From Flectobacillus longus (GTDB lineage Bacteria; Bacteroidota; Bacteroidia; Cytophagales; Spirosomataceae), in the NCBI RefSeq assembly GCF_030056705.1, contig NZ_JASHIC010000038.1:1-64000 (forward strand): a stretch of 64,000 nucleotides of DNA, given 5' to 3'. Shown here piece by piece: positions 1 through 8,111 of this stretch (the stretch's first letter is position 1; every line of letters begins with the position of its first letter). The notes under the pieces are model-generated. The model was given only the letters and a program-made list of their open reading frames with translations. It made no database searches and was not told where the DNA came from. A program made the translations under genes and the position numbers.

Positions 1-108
1 GAGAAAATACGCCTAAGAACCAGTCAAATCCTAGATCGAATCATGGATATTGCTGTTGGATTACATAATCTTAGAGTTACTTTCAGAACAATAAATAATA
101 AACCGTGA
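1..108 (+). CDS. C-terminal fragment of a DDE transposase (partial at window edge)
   Basis: An open frame enters from the left edge and stops at a TGA at 106-108, giving 35 residues that end in DIAVGLHNLRVTFR and a short basic tail. The pattern of hydrophobic residues followed by GLHN and a short tail resembles the extreme C-terminus of IS5/Harbinger-type DDE transposases. Only the tail is visible, so the catalytic DDE residues cannot be checked. It suggests an insertion sequence lies just left of the window. It could instead be the end of an unrelated protein. Confidence 0.45.
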   Translation, partial: EKIRLRTSQILDRIMDIAVGLHNLRVTFRTINNKP

Positions 109-159
109 TAAAGTTTAATAAGAAAGATTAAATTGATAATATATCTGCGGCACATAGTA

Positions 160-231
160 ATAGTATCTTTCTGATTATGTGTTTATTCTGATAACTGATA
201 TACTGTTAACTAATAACTTCCTTTTACTTAC
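160..231 (-). repeat. 72-nt upstream element, copy 1
   Basis: This stretch is closely related, on the opposite strand, to 6049-6120 (roughly 11 differences over 72 nt) and more loosely to 3790-3843. All three copies lie upstream of a gene and have the same orientation relative to it. Here it ends 9 nt before the SDR start at 241. It could be a promoter or operator region or a mobile REP-like repeat. Confidence 0.6.
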
Positions 232-240
232 CATTTAACT

Positions 241-1005
241 ATGACAAAAACATTTCTTGGACAAACCGCCATTTTGACTGGTGCTGGTATCGGTATAGGG
301 TTTGAAGTTGCACGCTTGTTAGCTATCCGTGGAGTCAATATTGTGTTAAATGATATGGACGAAAACGCAGCCAAGAATGCTCAAAAAGCCATCCTAGACT
401 CAGGTGGCAACTGTGAAATTGTCATAGGTAATAGCGCAGACCTGGAAATTATAAAAGGTTTGGTTCAAAAGGCTGTCTATTATTTTGGGAAAATAGATTT
501 GGTAGTTGCTAATGCAGGCATTACCACGTTTGGTGATTTTTTCGAATACCAACCAGCTTCTCTCAAACAGCTTTTGGACGTAAATTTATTTGGGAGTTTT
601 TTTCTGGTACAAGAGGCTACAAAAGTGATGAAAGAACAACGTACTGGAGGAAGTATTGTTCTTACCTCTTCAGTAACAGGGCATCAGGCGCATCCATTTT
701 TGGCTGCTTATGGCATGACAAAAGCCGCTATTGAACAATTAGCCAAAAATCTCGTCATAGACTTGTCTCCTCTTGGTATCAACATCAATACGGTAGCTCC
801 TGGCGCTACTTTAACAGAAAGAACCTTAGAAGATAAAGATTATTTATCGACATGGTCACGCATTACACCTATGGGAAAACCTGCCACCGTACAGGATATT
901 GCAGAGGCTATGCTCTTCTTACTTTCTCCGAAAGCCAGACACATAACTGGACAAAGTTTGGTCGTTGACGGCGGTTGGACTGCTGTTGGCGTATCTCCTT
1001 ATTAA
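241..1005 (+). CDS. SDR family oxidoreductase
   Basis: A 254-residue classical short-chain dehydrogenase/reductase, a cytoplasmic NAD(P)-dependent alcohol or sugar oxidoreductase. The nucleotide-binding motif TGAGIGIG sits at residues 13-20, an NAG motif (ANAG) near residue 90, and the active-site pair Y157/K161 in YGMTK, with a preceding serine in TSSVTG. The C-terminal GQSLVVDGGW motif is typical of the family. The length is normal and the start is an ATG. The gene stands alone on the plus strand. The lipoprotein hydrolase follows after 92 nt. The substrate cannot be inferred; it is not part of the sugar-acid operon at 4.3-10.8 kb, which has its own SDRs. Confidence 0.9.
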   Translation: MTKTFLGQTAILTGAGIGIGFEVARLLAIRGVNIVLNDMDENAAKNAQKAILDSGGNCEIVIGNSADLEIIKGLVQKAVYYFGKIDLVVANAGITTFGDFFEYQPASLKQLLDVNLFGSFFLVQEATKVMKEQRTGGSIVLTSSVTGHQAHPFLAAYGMTKAAIEQLAKNLVIDLSPLGININTVAPGATLTERTLEDKDYLSTWSRITPMGKPATVQDIAEAMLFLLSPKARHITGQSLVVDGGWTAVGVSPY

Positions 1006-1097
1006 TTTGTCAATAAATTGCAGTAATTTCCGTTATCGGTAATAACCCATTAGTTTTTCCAGTTTAGTCCCTAACAATAAAACTCTCGCTGAAATTT

Positions 1098-2318
1098 ATG
1101 AAGCAAAAACTTTTTACTTCAAAATCCTACTTATTGTTACTACTCCTAAGCATCAGCTTGCTTTGGGGATGTAGTAGTTCCAACAACGACCCCACTCCTA
1201 GCAACCAATATTTGGTTACCTCAACTGTAGTCGGTGAGTTTACCACTGCCCAATTAAGTGCAAGAGTAGACGGCGCAGCATTAGGGTCAGACAATGCTTT
1301 GGTGATTGGAGTGGTAAAAGGTCTTATCAAAAATCCAATCAAGGTTATCAAAGTGGTTTATAATACCAAAGGTGTTGATGGCAAGGCTATTCAAGCTTCA
1401 GGCTTAGTGATTTTTCCTAAAACTACTGAAAGTGTTCCACTGATTAGTCAACAACATGGTACTATTGCCGACAAAAATGATGCACCATCGTTGTATGGAA
1501 CTGCCAGTGAAGCATATCAATTGGCATCAATCGTAGCATCAAATGGCTTTATTATTGCTTGCCCCGACTACATCGGTTATGGTGCTAGTGCTAATCTAGA
1601 TCACCCTTATGAGCACCGAGAAACATTGGCACAAGCTAGTTTGGATATGCTTCGTGCAGCCAAAGAACTTATTGCTCAAGAAAAAGCAGCATGGAGTCAG
1701 AAAGTTATGATAACAGGGTATTCGGAAGGTGGATTTGCGACAATGGCATTGCAAAAGAAAATGGAAGAACAATACACCAATGAGTTCAATTTGGTGGCAT
1801 CATCTTGTGGTGCAGGTGCATATAACAAAACTGCATTTATGAACTATATCATCAATCAAAAAACGCATGGTATAGCTCAATACAATTCTTTATATATTTG
1901 GGTGACGATGGCTTATAATTCTATTTATGGTTTAAATCGCCCAGCTTCCTATTACTTCAATGCGCCGTATGCAGCAGATGTTGCCAGTAAAGGACCACAA
2001 GCATCTATTCCTGTAAGCATCAATTTGGCTTATGCCGATACTTTCAGAAATGGCATCAATAACGGTACCGACACACAATATATTGCTGGTGTAAAAGACA
2101 ACGATATTTTTGATTGGAAACCTAAAACCTCTACTCAATTGTATCATGGTACTGCTGACCAACATGTGTTTTATTTCAATTCGGAGACGGCTGTGGCGGC
2201 AATGAAAGCAAAAGGAGCAGCTGATGTCACGCTTATCACAGTTCAAGGCACAGATCACTTTACAACCTTACCAAACTATCTTTTAGGGACACTAACTTTC
2301 TTTACTAGTAAAAAATAA
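1098..2318 (+). CDS. Alpha/beta hydrolase lipoprotein (secretory lipase-like)
   Basis: A 406-residue protein starting with a lipoprotein signal: basic KQK, a leucine-rich core and the lipobox LLWGC, followed by a Ser/Asn-rich tether. It should be exported and lipidated, in the periplasm or on the cell surface. The alpha/beta-hydrolase nucleophile elbow GYSEGG has its serine at about residue 209. An Asp in GTADQHV (about 352) and a His in GTDHFT (about 386) complete a plausible triad. The fold and length resemble secretory lipases or Bacteroidota S9-like esterases. The natural ester substrate is unknown. A strong terminator follows immediately, so it is probably monocistronic. Confidence 0.85.
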   Translation: MKQKLFTSKSYLLLLLLSISLLWGCSSSNNDPTPSNQYLVTSTVVGEFTTAQLSARVDGAALGSDNALVIGVVKGLIKNPIKVIKVVYNTKGVDGKAIQASGLVIFPKTTESVPLISQQHGTIADKNDAPSLYGTASEAYQLASIVASNGFIIACPDYIGYGASANLDHPYEHRETLAQASLDMLRAAKELIAQEKAAWSQKVMITGYSEGGFATMALQKKMEEQYTNEFNLVASSCGAGAYNKTAFMNYIINQKTHGIAQYNSLYIWVTMAYNSIYGLNRPASYYFNAPYAADVASKGPQASIPVSINLAYADTFRNGINNGTDTQYIAGVKDNDIFDWKPKTSTQLYHGTADQHVFYFNSETAVAAMKAKGAADVTLITVQGTDHFTTLPNYLLGTLTFFTSKK

Positions 2319-2322
2319 TCAG

Positions 2323-2349
2323 AACCTCCTTCGGGAGGTTTTTCTTTTA
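2323..2349 (+). terminator. Rho-independent terminator
   Basis: A 7-bp GC-rich stem (AACCTCC and GGAGGTT) closes on a stable TTCG tetraloop and is followed by TTTCTTTT, 4 nt after the hydrolase stop codon. Confidence 0.9.
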
Positions 2350-2429
2350 TATTACACGTATATCCTAGATTTAAAACCATCAATAATAGCTTTTAAAGCC
2401 GTTTTATTAAATAATTGTAAAATAAATCT

Positions 2430-2437
2430 TACCTTTG
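2430..2437 (+). promoter_or_regulatory. Candidate Bacteroidota -7 box (TACCTTTG)
   Basis: TACCTTTG fits the Bacteroidota -7 consensus TAnnTTTG and lies 34 nt before the ATG at 2472. No convincing -33 TTTG is seen at the usual spacing. Confidence 0.5.
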
Positions 2438-2471
2438 CCTGTTAGGTCAAATATTTAGATTTTTACGAATT

Positions 2472-2876
2472 ATGCAGCTTTCATTGGTCTCAGAAATGCC
2501 TGGTTTGGAAAAGAAGGTCTTTTTGGATGTTTTTGCCAAGGCATATTTTGATAGAAGATTACATCGTTACCGTCTTAAAACCATAGACGGTCAGTTGATT
2601 CCTGCGGACCTAACAATAGGATGTACTAACCATGTAATATCGCAATTTCCTGAAGGAACTATCTACAAATTAGATGTAAGATTAGTTCAAAAAAATGGTC
2701 GTCAGCCCTATTTCTTAACACTGAATCATAAAAAAGTTCAGCGTGCTATTGAATTTTTCGAGTACAATCTACAAGTACAAACTGGAAAAATGGAGTGTAA
2801 AATCAAGAAAGCTGTAGTTTTTGAGAAAAAGAAAATACACAAACCTAATACTACAGCAGATATAGATATTTTCTAG
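2472..2876 (+). CDS. Hypothetical protein, 134 aa
   Basis: A 134-residue soluble protein with no signal peptide or membrane segment. It is mixed alpha/beta and lysine-rich, with a basic C-terminus (KIKKAVVFEKKKIHK). I do not recognise a family. The ATG start is supported by a TAnnTTTG box 34 nt upstream. Its stop codon overlaps the stop of the convergent HDAC-like gene through the palindrome CTAG at 2873-2876, so no terminator separates the two genes and they may interfere transcriptionally. The basic character could fit nucleic-acid binding, but nothing shows it directly. Confidence 0.75.
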   Translation: MQLSLVSEMPGLEKKVFLDVFAKAYFDRRLHRYRLKTIDGQLIPADLTIGCTNHVISQFPEGTIYKLDVRLVQKNGRQPYFLTLNHKKVQRAIEFFEYNLQVQTGKMECKIKKAVVFEKKKIHKPNTTADIDIF

Positions 2877-3775
2877 AAATACATTTTTTGAGCCAGTCTG
2901 TAGGTATTGCAGTGCGCTTCGACAATGTCTGTAATCTTAGGTGAATATCCTCCTCCCATCGATACAACTATTGGTAGTCCTGCTTTTTGCGCCTGTTCAA
3001 AAACAAACTCATCTCGACGCTTACAAGCTTCCATGCTAACAGACAGTTTCCCTAGCTTGTCGGTAGCCAAAATATCCACCCCCGAAATGTAAAATAAAAA
3101 CTGAGGTTGCACTTGTTGAATCAATCTTGGCAAGGTATCATACAGTAAATTCAAATAGGTATCGTCAGTTGTGTAGGTTGGTAACTCTATATCCAAATCA
3201 GAGATTTCTTTATGCAATGGATAATTTTCTTTTCCGTGCATCGAAAATGTAAATACCCTTGGTTCATTGGCAAAAATTTCGGCAGTGCCATTCCCTTGGT
3301 GTACGTCCAAATCTATCACTAATATCTTCGAAATACTTTTCTCAGACATCAAAAAATAACTAGCGACCGCCACATCATTGAGCAGACAAAAACCTTCTCC
3401 TTTGTCTGAATAGGCGTGATGTGTCCCTCCTGCAACGTTCATCGCAACTCCATTTTCAAAAGCAAAGTTTGTACAATCAATCGTTCCTTGCGTAATAATT
3501 GTTTCGCGTAAAATGAGTTGCTCCGACAGAGGAAGTCCGATTCTTCGCACCATTTTGGCATCAATCGTCAACCTTCTTAGTGAATCCCAATAGCTTTGTT
3601 TATGAGCTTTCAGAATATATTTTTCTTGTGCTGGTTGGGGCTCGAAAAAGTTCTCAGCCACACAAGTTCCTTCGTATAAAAGTTGTTCAGGAATTAGCTC
3701 ATATTTGAGCATCGGGAAGCGATGACCTTCAGGCAAGGGAAGTTGATAAATAGGAGAATGGGCGATTTTTAACAT
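2873..3775 (-). CDS. Histone deacetylase-family (arginase/deacetylase fold) protein
   Basis: A 300-residue HDAC-superfamily deacetylase, about the normal size for bacterial class II-like members. Diagnostic motifs are visible: GGTHHAYSDKGEGFCLLND carries the tandem catalytic histidines, VIDLDVHQGNGT carries the Asp/His zinc ligands, and SGVDIL carries the third ligand. The tail motif SMGGGYS is also present. Bacterial relatives act on acetylated small molecules (acetoin, polyamines) or on protein lysines; the sequence does not say which. It starts at an ATG just downstream of repeat copy 2 and converges on the 134-aa gene. Cytoplasmic; no signal peptide. Confidence 0.93.
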   Translation of the reverse strand: MLKIAHSPIYQLPLPEGHRFPMLKYELIPEQLLYEGTCVAENFFEPQPAQEKYILKAHKQSYWDSLRRLTIDAKMVRRIGLPLSEQLILRETIITQGTIDCTNFAFENGVAMNVAGGTHHAYSDKGEGFCLLNDVAVASYFLMSEKSISKILVIDLDVHQGNGTAEIFANEPRVFTFSMHGKENYPLHKEISDLDIELPTYTTDDTYLNLLYDTLPRLIQQVQPQFLFYISGVDILATDKLGKLSVSMEACKRRDEFVFEQAQKAGLPIVVSMGGGYSPKITDIVEAHCNTYRLAQKMYF

Positions 3776-3789
3776 TACAAATTTTAAAA

Positions 3790-3843
3790 ATTTATTCGTT
3801 AATAGTATATCAGTTATTGCTCACAATCAGAAGGATGATTACT
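3790..3843 (+). repeat. 72-nt upstream element, copy 2 (shorter, diverged)
   Basis: Shares blocks with 160-231 and 6049-6120: ATATCAGTTAT, the CACAATCAGAAGGAT block and the TTCGTTAA block, in the same orientation relative to the downstream (minus-strand) gene. It lies 14 nt from the deacetylase start codon. Confidence 0.5.
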
Positions 3844-4090
3844 GGACAAAACGAGTAAGAGACATTCAGACATTTGGACTTCGCCACTGAATTTTATGAA
3901 AATAGTTTTAAACTGTTTAAAAAGTAAGTCCAAGACTAAGTCTTGAACTAGGAACTTCAATATTGTCCAGTAATCAGAGATATAGTATTAATTTAATCTT
4001 TCCTGTCACTTAACTCAATATTTTAAGCATTACGAACATAAAATAAACAAGCTGTTTCATTAAAAGTTTCCAACTTCAGCTAGTTTCCTC

Positions 4091-4155
4091 TAGCGGGCGG
4101 CTTAAGTCGCCCGCTATGAGAAAAGGCGCTCGAAAATAAATTTCGAACGCCTTTT
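4091..4155. terminator. Tandem hairpins after the sugar-acid operon
   Basis: Two inverted repeats in a row. The first has 9-bp GC-rich arms (4091-4099 and 4108-4116). The second has 15-nt arms with one mismatch, AAAAGGCG-type ends and a TTTCGA-type inner stem (4121-4135 and 4141-4155). The A/T-flanked second hairpin can terminate in either direction. It belongs to a recurrent hairpin family (also near 14758, 23653 and 51104). Confidence 0.7.
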
Positions 4156-4186
4156 CTTGATTCTAAAACTGAGGAGAGCTTAAGTT

Positions 4187-4325
4187 AGTAGGCAAAATGA
4201 AATTAATTTTACCCGCCATAGGCATTAAGCTGTATGCAATATGCTGAAAATATAAAAGTGTTTTTAATCAAATCACTTTTATATTTTTTGCTTAATGCCT
4301 ACTGCTTACAGCCTAAAGGCAATTT
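4187..4325. repeat. Composite palindromic intergenic repeat
   Basis: Nested inverted repeats: an outer TAGGCATTAAGC / GCTTAATGCCTA pair and an inner AAAATATAAAAGTG / CACTTTTATATTTT pair, followed by a GCTTACAGCCTAAAGGC-like tail and preceded by a GGCAAAAT...ATTTTACCC module. Related elements occur near 6150, 7990, 8985, 19507, 50850, 53658 and 62095. Confidence 0.65.
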
Positions 4326-4332
4326 AATTAAG

Positions 4333-5115
4333 CTATATCAAAGCTCTATCCAAATGAACGTATCCTCCATCAACATGGATGAGTTGTCCTGTGGTATGAC
4401 TTGAGCGTTTTGATAATAAAAATGCGACCATATCCGCAATTTCTTGAGAACTGGTCATTCTTTTGCCCAATGGAATTTTATCCGTAATTTTTGATAAAGT
4501 TTCTTCTGGATTTGGCAATGATTTGATCCATCTATCGTACAATGGCGTATAACATTCCGCTACCACTAAAGCGTTGACACGGATACCAAATGGCAATAAT
4601 TCTACCGCCCATTCACGGGTCAAAGCATTGCGTCCACCGTTTGAAGCCGCATAAGCTGAAGTTCCTCCCTGACCAGTTTCGGCAGTTTTGGAAGTCACAT
4701 TTACAATAGCTCCTTTTGATTCCTTTAAGTATGGCAACGCATGATGTGCCATCAAATAATAATGAATCAGATTGGAGTGAAGTGATTGGATAAAACGCTC
4801 ATAATTACCACTTTCCAAGCCAACACCGTCATTTACACCAGCATTATTGACAAGTCCGTCGATGCGACCAAAAGTTGTAGCAATTTCCTTAATCGCTTTC
4901 TCACACTCGGCAGGCTCGCTTAATTCTGCTACAAATGACCATGCCTGACCACCTGCGGCTTGAATCGCCTCTACTGTACGAAGGTTATCTTGTTCGTTGC
5001 GACCAACAATAGCTACAAAAGCTCCTTCAGCAGCTAAAGACGTTGAGATACCTTCGCCTATACCTTTTGCACCACCAGTTACAATGATGACTTTTTCTTT
5101 AAGTCCTAAGTTCAT
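4333..5115 (-). CDS. SDR oxidoreductase, probable L-fucose-type dehydrogenase
   Basis: A 260-residue SDR at the distal end of a six-gene operon. TGGAKGIG (cofactor loop) and NNAG are intact. The active-site motif reads YAASN, so the usual catalytic lysine of YxxxK is an asparagine (codon AAC). The preceding active-site serine region (VTSKTAETG) looks normal. Its overall sequence resembles the L-fucose/6-deoxyhexose dehydrogenase group that oxidises the C1 hydroxyl to the lactone. It lies only 8 nt downstream of a lactonase-type amidohydrolase, which would hydrolyse that product. The role is inferred from operon context. Either the Lys-to-Asn change is a subfamily trait or the enzyme is impaired. 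Confidence 0.85.
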   Translation of the reverse strand: MNLGLKEKVIIVTGGAKGIGEGISTSLAAEGAFVAIVGRNEQDNLRTVEAIQAAGGQAWSFVAELSEPAECEKAIKEIATTFGRIDGLVNNAGVNDGVGLESGNYERFIQSLHSNLIHYYLMAHHALPYLKESKGAIVNVTSKTAETGQGGTSAYAASNGGRNALTREWAVELLPFGIRVNALVVAECYTPLYDRWIKSLPNPEETLSKITDKIPLGKRMTSSQEIADMVAFLLSKRSSHTTGQLIHVDGGYVHLDRALI

Positions 5116-5123
5116 TTGGAAAT

Positions 5124-5951
5124 TTAGAGATTATAGAATTTTTGAGCCGTACCACCCATAATTTTCTTTTGCTCTAATGGAGTCAAATTACCAATAAAAT
5201 CTGTCACAATTCCCAATACTTCTTCGTATTGACCTGCGACTAAACATACTGGCCAATCTGAGCCGAACATCAGTCGTTCGGGTCCAAAAGCTTTGAGTAC
5301 GGTTTCTAAATACACTTTAAAATCAGCAGGTTTCCAGCCCTCCCATTCACCTTCGGTAATTATTCCTGAAAGTTTACAATACACATTTTGGTGTAAAGCC
5401 AACTTTTTGATGTCGGTTTGCCATGTGCCATACTCTCCACTTTTAATGTCAGGTTTGGCAATATGGTCAAGTACAAATTTTTGTTCAGGAAAAAACTTTA
5501 CAAAACGAATAGCTTGGTCGAGTTGGTAATGATAAATCAGAATATCGTAGGTGAAATCATAAGCACCAAGTTCAGTAATACCAGCCTTGAATTTAGGACG
5601 AAGCATAAATTCTGGATCAAGTTCACCTTGAACAACGTGTCGAAAACCTTTAACGATTTTAAATTCTGAATAATATTCTAAGCGGTCGTACACATCATCG
5701 GCCATAAGGTCTACCCAACCAACTACACCTTTGATAAAGTCATTTTTAGAAGCAAGCTCAATCAAAAAATCGGTCTCAGCTTCTGACTGGTCAGCTTGTA
5801 CAGCTACACAGCCATCTATACCGCTTTGTTTGAGAATAGGAGCTAAATCTTCTGAAAGAAAATCTTTACGAATTTTCTTCATTTCATCATTTATCCATTC
5901 GTGTTTAGAAGGGTCGTATTGCCAAAAATGTTGATGCGAATCAATTTTCAT
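5124..5951 (-). CDS. Amidohydrolase (COG3618), probable sugar-lactone hydrolase
   Basis: A 275-residue metal-dependent hydrolase of the amidohydrolase-2 TIM-barrel family. DSHQHFW near the N-terminus gives the HxH pair, LDHIAKPD a further metal-binding histidine, and FGSDWPV the conserved late aspartate. Characterised relatives hydrolyse L-fucono- or L-rhamnono-lactone. It precedes the SDR gene by 8 nt, so the two are almost surely co-transcribed and functionally linked. Length is typical. Cytoplasmic, ATG start. A copy of the 72-nt upstream element lies 98 nt before the start, so an internal promoter is possible. Confidence 0.9.
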   Translation of the reverse strand: MKIDSHQHFWQYDPSKHEWINDEMKKIRKDFLSEDLAPILKQSGIDGCVAVQADQSEAETDFLIELASKNDFIKGVVGWVDLMADDVYDRLEYYSEFKIVKGFRHVVQGELDPEFMLRPKFKAGITELGAYDFTYDILIYHYQLDQAIRFVKFFPEQKFVLDHIAKPDIKSGEYGTWQTDIKKLALHQNVYCKLSGIITEGEWEGWKPADFKVYLETVLKAFGPERLMFGSDWPVCLVAGQYEEVLGIVTDFIGNLTPLEQKKIMGGTAQKFYNL

Positions 5952-6048
5952 AATGTTGTCAGCTAATTGAAGGATGATTATAGTTCATTTTCACTAAAAA
6001 GCACCTTAGTTATTCTAAGAGACCATATTTTGTTTTGAAATGTTTCAA

Positions 6049-6120
6049 GTAAGTAAAAAGAAGTTATTAGTTAATCATATATCTGTTACCAGAATATCCT
6101 CATAATCAGAAGGATACTAT
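6049..6120 (+). repeat. 72-nt upstream element, copy 3
   Basis: Matches copy 1 (160-231, opposite strand) along its whole length, including a GTAAGTAAAA-type end and the ATAATCAGAAGGATACTAT end. It sits upstream of the minus-strand amidohydrolase gene in the same relative orientation as the other copies. Confidence 0.6.
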
Positions 6121-6149
6121 CAATATGGACTGTAGATATATGATTAATT

Positions 6150-6245
6150 TTACTCGTAATAGGCATTATGCTGAAAGGATTTCCTACGAAATTATTAATA
6201 CATTTTTTGCCTAATGCCTACGGCTTATAGCCTAAAGCATTTATT
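6150..6245. repeat. Composite palindromic intergenic repeat
   Basis: An outer pair of the type TAGGCATTATGC / GCCTAATGCCTA followed by a CGGCTTATAGCCTAAAGCA-like tail. Same family as 4187-4325 but with a shorter centre. It and the preceding repeat fill most of the 5952-6354 gap; I see no gene there. Confidence 0.6.
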
Positions 6246-6354
6246 TAAGAAACATTTCAAAACTGAATATACAAGCGTAAGTGAATTTGGACAAACCTTT
6301 TAGCGAAATACCATTGCTTACTCGGTCAAAACCTTCAATTATACTCTAAGCAGA

Positions 6355-7212
6355 TTAATTTCTAGACCAGTTTTTCGCAACTTGTTTTGAAGAACCTAAG
6401 TTTTCGATACCTAATTCCACTACGTCGCCTTCTTTCAAGTAAATTGGTGGGTTAAAGCCCAAACCAACCCCTGGAGGTGTTCCTGTTGAAATAATATCAC
6501 CTGGTAATAAGGTCATAAATTGACTTAGGTAAGAAACCAATGTAGGGATTTTGAAAATCAATTGGTCAGTGTTACTATTTTGGAAAGTCTTTCCATTCAC
6601 AGTCAACCACATTTTCAAATTATTAACATCTTCGATTTCGTCTTGTGTAGCAAGGAATGGCCCCATTGGTGCGAAGGTGTCACATCCTTTACCTTTTGAC
6701 CAGTTACCTCCTCTTTCGATTTGAAATTCTCTTTCAGAAACATCGTTGTGTAAGCAATATCCTGCTACATAATCTAATGCCTCTGATTCGTCAACATATT
6801 GTGCTTTTTTGCCTATAACAAAAGCTAATTCGACTTCCCAGTCTGTCTTTACAGAATTACGAGGAATAATAATATCGTCGTTTGGTCCTGATAAAGCAGT
6901 TGTTGATTTAAAGAAAATGATAGGTTCTTGAGGAATTGCAGCGCCAGTTTCACGTGCATGGTCTGCAAAGTTCAATCCAATACAAACAATTTTTGACGGG
7001 CGAGCCACACATGAACCCAAACGCACATCTTCTGCTACTTCTGCCAAAGTACCCTGATTAGATTCAATCCACGTAGCTAAGCGATTTAAACCATCATTTT
7101 CAAAAAACTGTTCGTTATAATCTTCTCCAAAACCAGAGGCATCATAACGTTTTCCCTCAATAATTACACCTGGTTTTTCTTTACCAAATTCACCAAATCT
7201 TATTAGTTTCAT
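6355..7212 (-). CDS. Fumarylacetoacetate hydrolase-family protein (probable 2,4-diketo-3-deoxy-sugar-acid hydrolase)
   Basis: A 285-residue FAH-family enzyme. KIVCIGLNFADHA and EPIIFFKSTTALSGPND form the typical domain entrance, WEVELAFVIGKKA supplies metal-binding acidic residues, and STGTPPGVG is the family signature. Family members cleave C-C bonds of diketo acids. In the 6-deoxyhexose pathway the homologue splits 2,4-diketo-3-deoxy-L-fuconate (or rhamnonate) into pyruvate and L-lactate. This operon contains all preceding steps, which makes that the best guess. Length is normal; ATG start; cytoplasmic. Confidence 0.9.
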   Translation of the reverse strand: MKLIRFGEFGKEKPGVIIEGKRYDASGFGEDYNEQFFENDGLNRLATWIESNQGTLAEVAEDVRLGSCVARPSKIVCIGLNFADHARETGAAIPQEPIIFFKSTTALSGPNDDIIIPRNSVKTDWEVELAFVIGKKAQYVDESEALDYVAGYCLHNDVSEREFQIERGGNWSKGKGCDTFAPMGPFLATQDEIEDVNNLKMWLTVNGKTFQNSNTDQLIFKIPTLVSYLSQFMTLLPGDIISTGTPPGVGLGFNPPIYLKEGDVVELGIENLGSSKQVAKNWSRN

Positions 7213-7266
7213 AATTTTACTTTTTCCAACTAATTATTAGTTGAAATATTTAATTAAAAGTTCTGA

Positions 7267-7935
7267 TTACAATTTTAAAAGTTCAGCCAACATCAATTCT
7301 GCCACGTTGGTATTTCCTAAATCATTTAAGTGAACACGATCGGTTGTCAAAATACCTGCATCCTTATTTGTAGGATTATTAGCCAAATCGTACGCCAAAA
7401 ATGCTTTTCTTAAGTCAACCAAAGGCAAATTATTTTTCTCAGCCAATTTGCGAATCAAGGTTGAATAATGATTCATGTCACCATCTTGTGGGTTACTAAA
7501 ATCATTTTTCTCGCCAATAACTGCTGGCGTACACAAAACCACTTTAGCGCCATTTGCTTTAATTTTATCCACTAATGCCTGATAAAATTTCACAAATTTG
7601 TCGGGGTCGGTACCAGTACCAGAAGTAGTTTTATGCCAAACGTCGTTGACACCTACATAAATAAAAACAACATCAGGCTTTTTCTCAAGAACGTCAGACT
7701 CAAGTCGCAGATAAAGGTCATATACTTTGTTTCCGCCAATACCTGCACCAATTAGTTCGTAGTTTGAAGCAAGATTTTTACTAGCTAACATCTCTCCAAT
7801 ACGAGTAATATAGCCATTAGGTTTTACACCAGCCTGAGTAATAGAGTCGCCAAAGAAGATTACTTTTTTAGGTTTGTCCGCTACAAATGAAGCTAACAAA
7901 AGCAACGATAGAATGGCAAAAATTGATTTACGCAT
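7267..7935 (-). CDS. Secreted SGNH/GDSL hydrolase
   Basis: A 222-residue protein with an N-terminal signal peptide (MRKSIFAILSLLLLASFVA). All SGNH blocks are visible: FFGDSIT (nucleophile Ser), GAGIGGNKV (Gly), YVGVNDVW (Asn) and DRVHLND (Asp/His). Such enzymes remove acetyl or other acyl groups from polysaccharides. It lies inside an operon of cytoplasmic sugar-acid enzymes, between the FAH gene (54 nt) and an SDR gene. That suggests it deacylates an extracellular glycan whose sugar the operon then consumes. Substrate not determinable. Confidence 0.88.
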   Translation of the reverse strand: MRKSIFAILSLLLLASFVADKPKKVIFFGDSITQAGVKPNGYITRIGEMLASKNLASNYELIGAGIGGNKVYDLYLRLESDVLEKKPDVVFIYVGVNDVWHKTTSGTGTDPDKFVKFYQALVDKIKANGAKVVLCTPAVIGEKNDFSNPQDGDMNHYSTLIRKLAEKNNLPLVDLRKAFLAYDLANNPTNKDAGILTTDRVHLNDLGNTNVAELMLAELLKL

Positions 7936-7989
7936 AGGAATTGAGATAATTTATGAATAATTGATTTATAGTGTTCTGTCAAAAAGAAA

Positions 7990-8100
7990 TTCTATTATTA
8001 GACTTTCAGCAATCGGCTGTTGGCTTTCGGCAAAAATATTCTTATTATTTCCTCAAAATACTTTTAAGCTTTCAGCTTAGGGCATATAGCCTTAAGCAAG
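7990..8100. repeat. Degenerate composite intergenic repeat
   Basis: Contains GGCTTTCGGCAAAA and AGCTTAGGGCATATAGCC segments that echo the composite palindrome family, but the arms are imperfect. Confidence 0.4.
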
Positions 8101-8111
8101 AAGGTTCACAA

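Noticed and set aside
1932-2258. 108-aa minus-strand ORF inside the lipoprotein hydrolase
   Set aside because: It is the antisense shadow of a clear alpha/beta hydrolase gene and lacks any domain or start context.
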